Shown here one piece after another: positions 53,041 through 62,697 of a stretch of 64,000 nt of DNA. Position 1 is the stretch's first letter; each line of letters begins with the position of its first letter. The notes beneath the pieces are model-generated. The model was not told where the DNA came from, searched no databases, and saw only the letters and a list, made by a program, of their open reading frames with translations. The stretch comes from Seonamhaeicola aphaedonensis (GTDB lineage Bacteria > Bacteroidota > Bacteroidia > Flavobacteriales > Flavobacteriaceae). The stretch is from the NCBI RefSeq assembly GCF_003386195.1, contig NZ_QRDX01000010.1, positions 39,243 through 103,242 of the forward strand. The letters are read 5' to 3'. Both the position numbers and the translations under genes were made by a program.

Positions 53041-53781
53041 ATGGACTTAAGAGAACGCATATTAAACAAGAAACTTCCTGAACACATAGCCATAATTATG
53101 GATGGTAATGGGCGTTGGGCTAAACAACGAGGCAGGTTAAGAGCTATTGGTCACGAAAACGGTGCTAAATCTGTCAAGAGAACCGTTGAGGCCTGTGCCG
53201 AATTAGGTGTTAAAAACTTAACACTTTATGCCTTTTCAACTGAAAATTGGAATCGCCCTAGGTTAGAGGTTCAAACTTTGATGAAATTGTTAATTTCTTC
53301 GCTTAGAAAAGAAATAAAAACACTTCAAGACAATAACATTAAACTAAACGCCATAGGAAACTTAAAATTGCTCCCAGCTATGGTTTTTAAGGAACTCACT
53401 GAGGTTATAAATAAAACAAAAACTAACAATAGGATAACTTTAACCTTAGCATTAAGCTATGGCTCTAGAGAAGAATTAATAAATACTGTTAAAGAGATTA
53501 GTATTAAAGTTAAAAATAATATAATTTCGCCCGAAAATATTGATGAATCAATTATAAATGAGCATCTTTACACGCAAAATTTACCAAATGTAGACTTGCT
53601 AATTAGAACTAGCGGAGAACAACGTATTAGTAATTTTTTGCTCTGGCAAATAGCCTATGCAGAATTATATTTTACAAATGTGCTTTGGCCAGATTTCACA
53701 AAGGAGCATTTGTATGAAGCTATTATTGAATATCAAAAAAGAGAGAGACGATTTGGGAAAACAAGTGAGCAACTTAACTAA
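53041..53781 (+). CDS. uppS: Isoprenyl (undecaprenyl) diphosphate synthase
   Basis: The 246-residue cis-prenyltransferase has the catalytic Asp segment IAIIMDGNGRWAKQRG, then NLTLYAFSTENWNRP, and the C-terminal DLLIRTSGEQRISNFLLWQIAYAELYF. It makes the C55 lipid carrier for peptidoglycan and O-antigen synthesis. It abuts the DUF6089 gene and overlaps bamA. Confidence 0.96.
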   Translation: MDLRERILNKKLPEHIAIIMDGNGRWAKQRGRLRAIGHENGAKSVKRTVEACAELGVKNLTLYAFSTENWNRPRLEVQTLMKLLISSLRKEIKTLQDNNIKLNAIGNLKLLPAMVFKELTEVINKTKTNNRITLTLALSYGSREELINTVKEISIKVKNNIISPENIDESIINEHLYTQNLPNVDLLIRTSGEQRISNFLLWQIAYAELYFTNVLWPDFTKEHLYEAIIEYQKRERRFGKTSEQLN

Positions 53782-56389
53782 CATTTCACCATATAAAACC
53801 TTCATAAAGTTTTGTTTTGCAATTTTACTTATGACAGTAAGTTGCTTTAATATACAAGCTCAGAGTTTAAATACTAATAAAAAATACACCATTGGCGGTA
53901 TTTCTGTTTTAGGAAACTCCAGTTTTGGAGAACAAACTATCATTAATTTTTCTGGCCTAAAAAAAGATCAAGAAATTAATATTCCAGGAGAAGAAATAGG
54001 GAATGCCATTAAAAAACTATGGGGCACTAAACTATTCAACAATATTGAAGTTTATGTTACTAATATTGAAAATAACATTGCGTATCTACAAATACGGTTA
54101 GAGGATTTACCTCAATTAAATGAATTAAAGGTAAATGGTGTGAAAAAAGGTAAAATTGAAGGTATTGTTGAGGACAACAAACTAAAAAAAGGCACCAAAG
54201 TCACTGAAAACCTTATAACTAATACCAAAAATTTCTTAACACGAAAGTATAAAAAAGAAGGATTTCTAAATACCAAAGTTCATATCAATACCATAGAGGT
54301 TAAAGACTCTTTGAAGACAGCCAGAGTTAATATGGTATTAAATATAGACAAAGGTGAAAAAGTAAAGATTAAAGACATTGTGTTTAATGGTAATGAAATG
54401 ATAAGCGACAAAAAGCTTAGAAAAGCCATGAAAAGCACAAAAAAAATTAATCGTTTACGTATTCTAAAACGCTCTAAGTTTGTAGATTCTGCTTATCAAG
54501 CAGATTTATCTAGTGTTGTTGATAAATTTAAAGAACATGGTTATAGAGATGCCCGCATAGTGTCAGATTCTATTATTTACAATAATGACAAAACCATATC
54601 TATAAATATTAACGTTACAGAAGGAGACCTTTATACCTTTGGAGACATTAAATTTATTGGCAATACCGTTTATACAGATAAACAACTAAACAACATTCTC
54701 AGAATTAAAAAAGGTGATACTTACAATGGTGTTTTGCTTCAAGAACGTATTGCTGACAATTCTAAACCAGATGCTAATGACATTACTAATGCTTATCAAA
54801 ACAATGGCTATTTGTTTTCAACCATAAGACAAGTAGAAGTTAGCGCCGATAATAATGTTATTGACATGGAGATTAGAATAACTGAAGGGAAACCAGCATA
54901 TTTTAATAGTGTTTCTGTTGTTGGAAATGAAAGAACCAATGATCATGTTATTTACAGAGAACTAAAAACGCGTCCAGGTCAACTATACAGTAAAGCCGAG
55001 GTTGTAAGAACAGTTAGAGAACTTGGTCAATTAGGTTTTTTTGATGCCCAAGAGATATCACCAAACTTTAACAACCCTAACCCTGTTGAGGGTACCATAG
55101 ATATGGAATACTCAGTTAAAGAAACAGGCTCTAGCCAAATTGAATTACAAGGGGGTTATGGTGGAGGTGGCTTTATTGGCACACTTGGTTTATCTTTTAA
55201 TAACTTCTCTATGAAAAACATTTTCAATAAAGAGGCTTATAAACCTGTTCCAATGGGAGACGGACAACGCTTAGCATTACGTTTGCAAGCCAGTAGATTC
55301 TTCCAAACTTATAGTTTTCAGTTTTCAGAACCGTGGTTAGGCGGTAAAAAACCTGTTCAATTTTCAACCTCTATATCGCATACCAAACAATTTTTATTTG
55401 ATTTTATTAATAGAAGAGCGGACAGAAGTAGAAGTTTTAACATAACTGGAATTACCTTTGGGTTAGCAAAACGCTTATCGGTACCAGACAATTATTTTAC
55501 ATTATCTAATGCCATTGGTTACCAGCGTTATGATTTGAATAATTATAACACTGGTTTATTTACTTTTGGAGATGGTTATTCTAACAACCTATCATATACA
55601 ATAGGTTTGACTAGAAACAACACTAGGTTCGATCCTATTTTCCCAACGGGTGGTTCTAATTTTTCAATTACAGCTAAATTTTCATTCCCTTACTCAACTG
55701 TTAATGGTGTAGATTATACTGCTTTAAGAGAAGAGCGTGATCTTAATGAAAGTATTACTCAAAATGTAAATAGCACACCCTCTCAAGTACAAAATGCTAG
55801 AGACAGAATCTCTGAGATTGACCAAGAACGCTTTAAATGGTTAGAGTTCTATAAGATAAACTTTAAAGGCGATTGGTACAATGAAATAGCAAAAAACTTA
55901 GTTTTAAGACCCCTTGTAGAGTTTGGTTTCTTAGGAGCTTACAATAATGACAGAGGAGCCATTCCTTTTGAAAGATTTTTTGTTGGAGGTGATGGTCTAG
56001 GTCAATTTAGTTTAGATGGTAGAGAAGCTATTCAATTACGCGGTTACCCAAATCAATCCCTTGCTCCTTATGATAAAAGTACAGGTCAAGTTTTTAATGA
56101 TGGCGCCACCATATACAATAAATTCTCATTAGAGCTTAGATATCCTGTAACATTGAAAGCATCGGCTAAAATTTACGGTTTGGCATTTTTAGAGGCTGGC
56201 AATTCATGGAATAGCTTTAAAGATTATAACCCATTTAATGTAAATAGATCTGCAGGTATGGGCGTTAGAATTTTCATGCCAGCGTTTGGTTTATTAGGTA
56301 TCGATTTTGGTCACGGTTTTGACCCATTGCCAGGCACTACAGAGAAACACGGCTGGGAAACCCACTTCATAATTGGACAACAATTTTAA
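53765..56389 (+). CDS. bamA: BamA, outer-membrane protein assembly factor
   Basis: The chain is an Omp85 protein. The GTG at 53765 (MSNLTNISPYKTF) gives 874 residues, overlaps uppS by 17 bases and starts right before a signal peptide (FIKFCFAILLMTVSCFNIQAQS). ATGs further upstream (53657, 53714) add only uppS-overlapping sequence. Five POTRA-like repeats follow (about 40-430; for example YTIGGISVLGNSSF and AYFNSVSVVGNERT). The 16-stranded barrel contains the lid-loop motif FFVGGDGLGQFSLDGREAIQLRGY (VGG...RGY) and ends THFIIGQQF. It inserts barrel proteins into the outer membrane. Confidence 0.94.
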   Translation: MSNLTNISPYKTFIKFCFAILLMTVSCFNIQAQSLNTNKKYTIGGISVLGNSSFGEQTIINFSGLKKDQEINIPGEEIGNAIKKLWGTKLFNNIEVYVTNIENNIAYLQIRLEDLPQLNELKVNGVKKGKIEGIVEDNKLKKGTKVTENLITNTKNFLTRKYKKEGFLNTKVHINTIEVKDSLKTARVNMVLNIDKGEKVKIKDIVFNGNEMISDKKLRKAMKSTKKINRLRILKRSKFVDSAYQADLSSVVDKFKEHGYRDARIVSDSIIYNNDKTISININVTEGDLYTFGDIKFIGNTVYTDKQLNNILRIKKGDTYNGVLLQERIADNSKPDANDITNAYQNNGYLFSTIRQVEVSADNNVIDMEIRITEGKPAYFNSVSVVGNERTNDHVIYRELKTRPGQLYSKAEVVRTVRELGQLGFFDAQEISPNFNNPNPVEGTIDMEYSVKETGSSQIELQGGYGGGGFIGTLGLSFNNFSMKNIFNKEAYKPVPMGDGQRLALRLQASRFFQTYSFQFSEPWLGGKKPVQFSTSISHTKQFLFDFINRRADRSRSFNITGITFGLAKRLSVPDNYFTLSNAIGYQRYDLNNYNTGLFTFGDGYSNNLSYTIGLTRNNTRFDPIFPTGGSNFSITAKFSFPYSTVNGVDYTALREERDLNESITQNVNSTPSQVQNARDRISEIDQERFKWLEFYKINFKGDWYNEIAKNLVLRPLVEFGFLGAYNNDRGAIPFERFFVGGDGLGQFSLDGREAIQLRGYPNQSLAPYDKSTGQVFNDGATIYNKFSLELRYPVTLKASAKIYGLAFLEAGNSWNSFKDYNPFNVNRSAGMGVRIFMPAFGLLGIDFGHGFDPLPGTTEKHGWETHFIIGQQF

Positions 56390-56513
56390 GATGAAAATTA
56401 TTTTGGCACGATATTTTCTAATAACTGTTTGATGTTTTGTGTGAGATTTAAAATTTTTAAGATTAAAATTCGTTAATTTTGAAGATTAAGTGAGAAAATT
56501 AAAATATTACAGT

Positions 56514-57530
56514 ATGCAAAACAAAGTTCTTTTTTTACTGACACTAGTTTTATTAAGTTTATCATTACATGCACAACGTGGGGTAAGGGTTGCTTACATC
56601 GATACTGAATATATATTAGAAAGTGTTCCTGAATATCAAGAAGCTGTTAATCAATTAAACCAAAAGGCTGATAAATGGAAAAATGAAATTGAAGTTAAGT
56701 TAAATGCTATTGAACAAAAGCGTCAAGACTTAAGCAATGAAAAAGCACTTTTAACCAAAGAGTTAATTGAAGAACGTGAAGAAGATATTTATTTTGAAGA
56801 AAAGGAGATCTTAGATTATCAACAAAAACGATTTGGTCCTAACGGTGACTTATACGTTCAACAAAGCCAATTAACAAAACCTGTTCTAGATCAAATTTTT
56901 GCCGCTGTTCAAGATATTGCCACAAGCAGGAAATATGACTTTATTTTTGATAAATCATCCGATTCCAACAACATGCTTTTTTCTGCAAGGCAATATGATT
57001 TAAGTGAAACCGTGATAAGAAGTATCACCAGAACAGCTAAAAGAACTCAGGCACAATCTAAAGCAGAACGTAAAGCAGCTGAAGCCGAAAATCTGGTTCC
57101 AGAAATAAACCTAGAGCAAGAAGCCAGAGAAAAAGCACTAGAGGAGAAGAAGAAAGCACGAGAAAGTGCCATTGAAGAAGCTAGACAGAAAAAACTAGCG
57201 GCACGTGAGGCTAAGGTAAAAGAAGCCGAGGCTAGACGTCAGAAAATATTAGAAGATCGTGAAAAAGCAAGGCAAGCTAAATTGGATGCTAGAAATCAGA
57301 CCACTGATAAAGTAGAGGAAAGCGCAACAGATGCAAAAACACAAACTGAAGAAAAAGCAGAAGCTAAAACTAGAGAGCAACTAATTGAAGAAAACAGGTT
57401 AAAAAAATTGGCAGAACGGGAAGCTAGAATGAAAGCTTTAGAGGATAAAAAGAAAAAAATATTAGAGGAAAGGCAAAAGGCTTTAGAGGAAAGAAAAAGA
57501 ATTAGAGATAGTATTAACAATAACAAGTAA
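56514..57530 (+). CDS. OmpH/Skp-family periplasmic chaperone with long charged tail
   Basis: A 338-residue protein starting MQNKVLFLLTLVLLSLSLHAQ (signal peptide); a GTG eight codons upstream would sit at the predicted transcript start and is rejected. Residues about 25-170 are a Skp/OmpH domain (VAYIDTEYILESVPEYQEA, then long helices). The last 165 residues are an unusual stretch almost only of Lys, Glu, Arg, Ala and Gln in a helical heptad-like pattern (ARRQKILEDREKARQAKLDA), probably a long coiled coil. It follows bamA and precedes a second, normal-size OmpH. Confidence 0.9.
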   Translation: MQNKVLFLLTLVLLSLSLHAQRGVRVAYIDTEYILESVPEYQEAVNQLNQKADKWKNEIEVKLNAIEQKRQDLSNEKALLTKELIEEREEDIYFEEKEILDYQQKRFGPNGDLYVQQSQLTKPVLDQIFAAVQDIATSRKYDFIFDKSSDSNNMLFSARQYDLSETVIRSITRTAKRTQAQSKAERKAAEAENLVPEINLEQEAREKALEEKKKARESAIEEARQKKLAAREAKVKEAEARRQKILEDREKARQAKLDARNQTTDKVEESATDAKTQTEEKAEAKTREQLIEENRLKKLAEREARMKALEDKKKKILEERQKALEERKRIRDSINNNK

Positions 57531-57559
57531 TAATTTATAACACATTTAACTATTTAAAA

Positions 57560-58066
57560 ATGAAACATTTAAAAACTATTTTATTAGCAACGGCAGTATG
57601 CATAGGGAGTATTAGTTTTTCACAAGCACAAAGTAAAGTTGCCCATATAAATACTCAAGAACTAATTGCTGCAATGCCAGAGATGAAAGCGGCCCAAAAA
57701 GAAATACAAGCTTTACAAAAAACCTACGAGACAGATTATCAAGCGTCTGTAACTGAGTTTCAAAACAAAGCAAAACAATATGAAGCAGAAGGCCCAACTA
57801 AGACTGATGAAGAGAATGCAAAAAGAATGCAAGAAATTCAAGGTATGCAACAAAATATTCAACAGTTCCAAGCTGATGCTGCACAAAATATTAGAAAAAA
57901 AGAAATTGATTTGTTACAGCCTATCACTGAAAGAGCTAAAGCTGCCATTTTAAAGGTTGGTAGAGCTCAAGGTTTTGATTATGTTCTTGATTCTGCACAA
58001 GGTGTAACTATTTTAGCAGATGGTAAAAACTTACTGGATGACGTAAAAAAAGAACTAGGTATTTAA
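57560..58066 (+). CDS. OmpH/Skp-family periplasmic chaperone
   Basis: A 168-residue protein with a signal peptide (to SQA, about residue 23) and the OmpH fold: KVAHINTQELIAAMPEMKAAQKEIQALQ, a long helical hairpin, and a C-terminal return strand (GFDYVLDSAQGVTILADGKNL). Skp proteins hold unfolded outer-membrane proteins for BamA, which is encoded just upstream. It lies 29 bases after the longer paralogue. Confidence 0.94.
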   Translation: MKHLKTILLATAVCIGSISFSQAQSKVAHINTQELIAAMPEMKAAQKEIQALQKTYETDYQASVTEFQNKAKQYEAEGPTKTDEENAKRMQEIQGMQQNIQQFQADAAQNIRKKEIDLLQPITERAKAAILKVGRAQGFDYVLDSAQGVTILADGKNLLDDVKKELGI

Positions 58067-58093
58067 TTTACCTGAACGTAAATAACTTACTTT

Positions 58094-58122
58094 AAAGCTG
58101 CTTTTTAAAAAGCAGCTTTTTT
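58094..58122 (+). terminator. Terminator after the second OmpH gene
   Basis: AAAGCTGCTTTTT (58094-58106) is directly followed by its reverse complement (58107-58119) and more T. The murI start is only 15 bases further. Confidence 0.88.
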
Positions 58123-58136
58123 ATTTTTGTTAAATT

Positions 58137-58931
58137 ATGAACAAACAACCTATTGGTATTTTTGATTCTGGTGTTGGTGGAACCTCTATTTGGAGCGAAA
58201 TTCATAATCTTTTACCCAACGAAAACACCATTTACTTAGCAGATAGTATTAATGCCCCTTATGGCCCAAAAGGAAAAGAAGCCATTGTAGATTTATGTAT
58301 CAAAAATACAGAATTACTTCTAGAAAAAGGTTGTAAACTTATCGTAGTAGCCTGTAATACTGCTACCACAAACGCTATTGATTATTTAAGAGCAAACTAT
58401 AACGTACCATTTATTGGTATTGAACCTGCTATTAAACCAGCAGCTTTACAAACCAAAACCAATGCTGTTGGTATTTTAGCCACCAAAGGCACGTTAAGCA
58501 GTAAACTGTTTTCTGAAACCTCTGGAAAGTTTGCCAATAGCGTAACCGTTATAGAACAAGATGGTGATGGGATAGTAGATTTAATTGAAAGTGGCAAACT
58601 TTATTCTGAGGAAATGAAATCACTACTAAGAGTTTATTTAAAGCCAATGATTCTTGCTAATGTTGATTATTTAGTTTTGGGTTGTACACATTACCCATAT
58701 TTAAGCCCTATTTTAATTGAATTATTACCAAAGTATGTAAAAATAATTGACTCTGGTGAAGCTGTTGCGCGACAAACCAAAGCTATTTTAGAACAAAACG
58801 ATTTATTGAATACTGAAAATTCAATCCCTATAACTACCAGAACTAAAATCGAATTTTATACGAACGGAAATCCAAAAGTGATGCAAGAACTTTTAGAAAA
58901 TAGATTTAAGATAGAATATTTAGATTTTTAA
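58137..58931 (+). CDS. murI: Glutamate racemase
   Basis: A 264-residue protein with the two catalytic Cys motifs: VVACNTATTNAIDYLR and VLGCTHYPYLSPIL. The N-terminal IGIFDSGVGGTSIWSEI binds substrate. It makes D-glutamate for peptidoglycan. A TATTTTTG at 58122-58129 could act as a -7 element, giving a nearly leaderless transcript; otherwise it is expressed by readthrough of the preceding terminator. Confidence 0.95.
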   Translation: MNKQPIGIFDSGVGGTSIWSEIHNLLPNENTIYLADSINAPYGPKGKEAIVDLCIKNTELLLEKGCKLIVVACNTATTNAIDYLRANYNVPFIGIEPAIKPAALQTKTNAVGILATKGTLSSKLFSETSGKFANSVTVIEQDGDGIVDLIESGKLYSEEMKSLLRVYLKPMILANVDYLVLGCTHYPYLSPILIELLPKYVKIIDSGEAVARQTKAILEQNDLLNTENSIPITTRTKIEFYTNGNPKVMQELLENRFKIEYLDF

Positions 58932-59006
58932 ACTTATTACTAAAATTACTAACTAAAAAGCAGCATTAAATAAGATTCTGAAACAAGTTTAGGATGACAG
59001 ATATTT

Positions 59007-59519
59007 TTATTTAAACCAACTAGAGTATTTTATATAATTATTAGCTATTCTATCTATTTGACCTGCTATTAGCTCTTCACTAATATCCTTTATTTTTTTT
59101 GCGGGAACTCCTGCGTAAATGCTGCCAGCTTCTACTCTTGTGTTTTGAGTAAGTACCGCACCAGCAGCTATTATACTATTACTTTCAACTACACAACCAT
59201 CCATAATAATACTTCCCATACCAACTAAAACGTTATCATGAATAGTACAACCATGCACCAAAGCATTATGCCCAATGGAGACATTATTACCAATATTTGT
59301 TGGCGCTGTTTTGTAAGTAGCATGAATTACGGCACCGTCTTGCACGTTTACTTTGTTTCCCATTTTTATGTAATGTACATCTCCACGAACAACCGCGCTA
59401 AACCAAATACTGCATTGAGAACCCATAACAACATCACCTACAATAGTAGCATTTTCAGCTACAAAACAATCGTCTGGTATTTGGGGCATTTTTTCGTTTA
59501 CTGGTAATATTACTGGCAT
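59007..59519 (-). CDS. Gamma-carbonic-anhydrase-like hexapeptide protein
   Basis: A 170-residue left-handed beta-helix protein with hexapeptide-type turns (VGDVVMGSQCSIWFSAVVRGDV, IGHNALVHGCTIHDNVLVGMGSIIMDG, in parts). His residues in VHYIKMGNK, VSIGHNALVHGC match the zinc ligands of the gamma-class carbonic anhydrase/PaaY group. Activity cannot be decided by sequence; many family members are inactive or act as acyl-chain helpers. It precedes nothing on its strand and follows the LytTR regulator gene by 33 bases. Confidence 0.88.
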   Translation of the reverse strand: MPVILPVNEKMPQIPDDCFVAENATIVGDVVMGSQCSIWFSAVVRGDVHYIKMGNKVNVQDGAVIHATYKTAPTNIGNNVSIGHNALVHGCTIHDNVLVGMGSIIMDGCVVESNSIIAAGAVLTQNTRVEAGSIYAGVPAKKIKDISEELIAGQIDRIANNYIKYSSWFK

Positions 59520-59552
59520 TTAAACTAATTTTTTAATAGTTATTGTTTTTCA

Positions 59553-60287
59553 TCATTTAAAGAACGTCAATAAATCTGATTTTTTAGAGGCTGAAACCAT
59601 AATTTCTTTTCCATTACTCAAAACCACACTACCGCCTTTACCTTTTACATATTTTACTACCTCATTTACATTAACCAAATACGATTTATGAACACGAGCA
59701 AAACTAGAATCATTTAAGGCATCTTCAAAGTACTTAAGCGTTTTACTTACCAACTTCTTTTTATTATTGTTTAAATAGATTTCGGTGTAATTATCGTCGG
59801 CTTTACAATAGAGAATATCTGAGGTGTTTAAAACTTCAAATCCGTCTAATTGTGGAATGGTTATTTTCCCATTCACACCATTTGTTTTAGACACCAAAAC
59901 CTGATCATGTAAAGCGTTCTCTTTTGTTTTTATTTCGGTTACATAATCCACGGCTTTAATAAGTTCGTCTATTGAAATAGGCTTCATTAAATAATAGGAG
60001 GCATGGGCATTTAACGCATCCATAGCATAATGATTATATGCAGTAACGAACACAGTTTCAAAATCTATTTCACCAACTTTATCCAATAAATCAAAAGCAT
60101 TACCATAGGGCATCTCTACATCTAAAAAAACAAGATCTAAATCATTATTTCTTATTAAAACCAAAGCTTGATCAACATTAGCAGCTTCTCCCAAAATGGT
60201 CACATTGGGGCAATACTTTTTTAAGTAATTTATTAAAATATCCCTACTGGTTTGCTCGTCCTCTACTATAATTGCATTTAGTTTCAT
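59553..60287 (-). CDS. LytTR-type response regulator
   Basis: The 244-residue protein has a receiver domain with phospho-acceptor Asp56 (LVFLDVEMPYGNAFDLL), VTAYNHYAMDALNAHASYYLMKPI as switch region, and a C-terminal LytTR DNA-binding domain (about 140-244, with DILYCKADDNYTEIYL, SFARVHKSYLVNVNEV). It starts exactly where the kinase gene ends (abutting), so the pair is one operon. A three-copy 21-bp-phased repeat upstream of the divergent gene is a candidate target. Confidence 0.94.
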   Translation of the reverse strand: MKLNAIIVEDEQTSRDILINYLKKYCPNVTILGEAANVDQALVLIRNNDLDLVFLDVEMPYGNAFDLLDKVGEIDFETVFVTAYNHYAMDALNAHASYYLMKPISIDELIKAVDYVTEIKTKENALHDQVLVSKTNGVNGKITIPQLDGFEVLNTSDILYCKADDNYTEIYLNNNKKKLVSKTLKYFEDALNDSSFARVHKSYLVNVNEVVKYVKGKGGSVVLSNGKEIMVSASKKSDLLTFFK

Positions 60288-62453
60288 TTAATCCTTTTTT
60301 AGCGTTACTACAACTTTAGTTCCAGCATCTTCGGTATCTTTTAAATCAGCTACAAAAACATCAACTTTATCTTTGTACATATCGTTTAAAATAGATACGC
60401 GTTTTTTAATATTACCCATTCCTTTAGAGTTTTGCTTTTTTTGATGCTGGGTTTTTATTTCTTTAGAACGTTTTCTGCCAATACCATCATCAGTAATAGT
60501 AATACTAATTTCATTAGGTTTTGTTTGTACAATAATAATCTCTAAATATCCCTTGCTTTTTTTATAACGTAACCCATGCCATACCGCATTTTCAATATAA
60601 GGCTGTAGCAACATAGGTGGAATTACGAAGTCTGTTATATTGACATTTTCATCAATTTTAATATTATAATCAAATCTGTCTTTAAACCTAAAATGTTCCA
60701 ATTTAGTGTAAAGTTGAATCAATTCTATTTCTTTTTCTAACGGAATAAAATCTTCTTCACTGTTTTCTAAAACAGCACGCATTAATAATGAAAAATCGGA
60801 TAGATATTTATTGGCCTTACGCTCATCATTTGAGGCAATAAAACTATTTACGGAGTTTAATGCATTAAAAATAAAGTGCGGATTCATTTGACTTCGTAAT
60901 GATTTTAATGCCAATAAATTATTTGCTAAACGTTGCTGCCTAATGTATTTAAACATTAAAAAAGCTCCAACTAAAAGCAATAAAACACCTCCAAAAAGCG
61001 AATAAATAAGTAGTTTTTGCCTTTTAGTTTGTTCTTTATTTAGTTGATATTTGGTATCTGCCAAATCTTTTTGGCTTTCTAAACTGTTTATCCTATTCTG
61101 TTTAACAGCAAGATCTTTACCAAACTTAGTAGCTTGAGAAATCTCTTGCTCCTTCAACAAATAAATTTTATCAACAATATCAACATAACTTTGGTATGCC
61201 ATCAATGCCTTATCATATTGACCCGCATCTCTATAAACTTCAGACAACCCACGTGTGGCATCTTTTTTAACAATTAAATCCTCTCTGTCATCTGCTTCTT
61301 CTATACTTTTTTCTAGGTATTTAATGGCATTTGGTATATCTTTTTGAAAGGCATAAGCTTTCCCTATTTTATAATTCTGCTTTTGTGTAGTTAAAGGACT
61401 GTCGTTACCTAAAACAGAATCTAACTGAATATCGATAATATACTCTAAAGCTTGTTTTCTAAGTGTGATTTCATTTGAGTAGTTAAGGTTTTTATTTTCA
61501 AAATCAGCCACTTTTAGCTTTTCCTCTACAGCCCTTTTTTTATTCTCTCCTTCGGCAAGGCGCAAAGAACTTGTGAAGAAATTTTGTGCTTCTCTCACTT
61601 CTCCCTTTTGATTGTAGACTTCAGCTATTTTAGAGTTTAAATCGGTTGTTTTAGGAGTGATTAAATGTTTCTGTGCTAGCTTTAATCCTTCCTGATACGA
61701 TTGAATGGCAAGGTCATATTTTTGAATTGCTTTATAAACATCCCCTAACCCTTCGTATAATGTAACTAATTGATAATTAGATAAACTTTTCTTATTAATA
61801 TCATTATACTGCTGTATGCTTTCCTGGTAATTTTTATTCTCTTTATAAGCCAATGCTAGTTTTAGATTGACTTGATTTGTGTTATTATCTCGTAAACTTG
61901 TTGTATAATTTGACACTGCTAAATCATACTGTTTCCAAAACATATTTATATCACCTAAAACCTCATATGCTTCGGCATTTTCTTTTTTAGAGTTACTAAG
62001 TTCTATGGCATCAATCACAAATTGAATACTCTTTTTAGCATCTTTTTTCAAATAAACTTCGGCAGAATCTATGTAATGATTAAACTGAGGGGACTCTGAC
62101 TTATTTGAGCGTTTAGTAGCAAATTTATCTTGTAAGTCAGGTTCTACCTTAACCAAAATACGTTCGTTACTTTGTATGGTGTAAAAAATGGTTTCAAAAT
62201 CTTTATGTCTAATGGTAAGTTCATCGCCCTTTTTTGCCTCAACCCGAAACTCGCCAAATATATCTGTGGTTGTATAAGCGCCTCCATTAATTTCAATATT
62301 TACATTAGCAATAGGGTCTTGGGTTTCACTATCAACAACCTTTCCTCTAACCATAAATTTTGATGAATTTGGATCCAAACCAACCTGACCCAACAACTCA
62401 AAGGTGTTGAAAAACAAATATAAAATACCAATAAATGTTATGGCTTTGCGCAT
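60288..62453 (-). CDS. LytS-type sensor kinase with TPR and carboxypeptidase-like domain
   Basis: A 721-residue sensor. A signal peptide (to about residue 22) is followed by a carboxypeptidase-regulatory-like domain (about 33-105: VRGKVVDSETQDPIANVNIEI). Then come several TPR repeats (about 125-435), a coiled-coil stretch, one membrane helix (about 487-506, SLFGGVLLLLVGAFLMFKYI), and the His_kinase domain with QMNPHFIFNALNSVNSFI (His526). A HATPase region (NAVWHGLRYKKSKG, DDGIGRKRSKE) ends it. The large extracytoplasmic part should sense an envelope signal. It pairs with the LytTR regulator. Confidence 0.93.
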   Translation of the reverse strand: MRKAITFIGILYLFFNTFELLGQVGLDPNSSKFMVRGKVVDSETQDPIANVNIEINGGAYTTTDIFGEFRVEAKKGDELTIRHKDFETIFYTIQSNERILVKVEPDLQDKFATKRSNKSESPQFNHYIDSAEVYLKKDAKKSIQFVIDAIELSNSKKENAEAYEVLGDINMFWKQYDLAVSNYTTSLRDNNTNQVNLKLALAYKENKNYQESIQQYNDINKKSLSNYQLVTLYEGLGDVYKAIQKYDLAIQSYQEGLKLAQKHLITPKTTDLNSKIAEVYNQKGEVREAQNFFTSSLRLAEGENKKRAVEEKLKVADFENKNLNYSNEITLRKQALEYIIDIQLDSVLGNDSPLTTQKQNYKIGKAYAFQKDIPNAIKYLEKSIEEADDREDLIVKKDATRGLSEVYRDAGQYDKALMAYQSYVDIVDKIYLLKEQEISQATKFGKDLAVKQNRINSLESQKDLADTKYQLNKEQTKRQKLLIYSLFGGVLLLLVGAFLMFKYIRQQRLANNLLALKSLRSQMNPHFIFNALNSVNSFIASNDERKANKYLSDFSLLMRAVLENSEEDFIPLEKEIELIQLYTKLEHFRFKDRFDYNIKIDENVNITDFVIPPMLLQPYIENAVWHGLRYKKSKGYLEIIIVQTKPNEISITITDDGIGRKRSKEIKTQHQKKQNSKGMGNIKKRVSILNDMYKDKVDVFVADLKDTEDAGTKVVVTLKKD

Positions 62454-62697
62454 GTATACTTTTATTGTAGATAAACTTACGCACTTATATTGATTTAATA
62501 AAATAGGCTAAACCATTTTTCGGCTTTTATATTGGCAAAAAAGCAATGTTTACCTATTCATAGTAAGCCCTCACTCATTCATTTAGAGGCTTTACTCATT
62601 GCCCTTTTTTTTATAAAAACTTTGGATATAGATTTACTAAATCAATAACAGCCCAAAGCGGGAGATTATTAATTCATTCAATCAAAAAATAAATCTT
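62454..62697. other. Divergent intergenic region between LytS operon and vWA gene
   Basis: A 244-base gap holding the phased ACTCATT repeats (62551-62601), a possible -7 element TAGATTTA at 62629-62636 toward the vWA gene and an A/T-rich leader. No coding frame is convincing. Confidence 0.5.
62551..62601 (+). promoter_or_regulatory. Three 21-bp-phased direct repeats, candidate LytTR operator
   Basis: Nine-base elements start at 62551 (TACCTATTC), 62572 (CACTCATTC) and 62593 (TACTCATTG), exactly 21 bases apart. LytTR regulators are known to bind 9-bp direct repeats with about 12 bases between them, which is the same 21-bp period. The last repeat is centred roughly 35 bases before the possible -7 element TAGATTTA (62629-62636) of the vWA gene, a sensible activator position. 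Binding is inferred. Confidence 0.55.

Noticed and set aside
53657..53764. N-terminal extension of BamA inside uppS
   Set aside because: It would place 36 residues before the signal peptide and only mirrors uppS in another frame; the GTG at 53765 gives a normal signal peptide.
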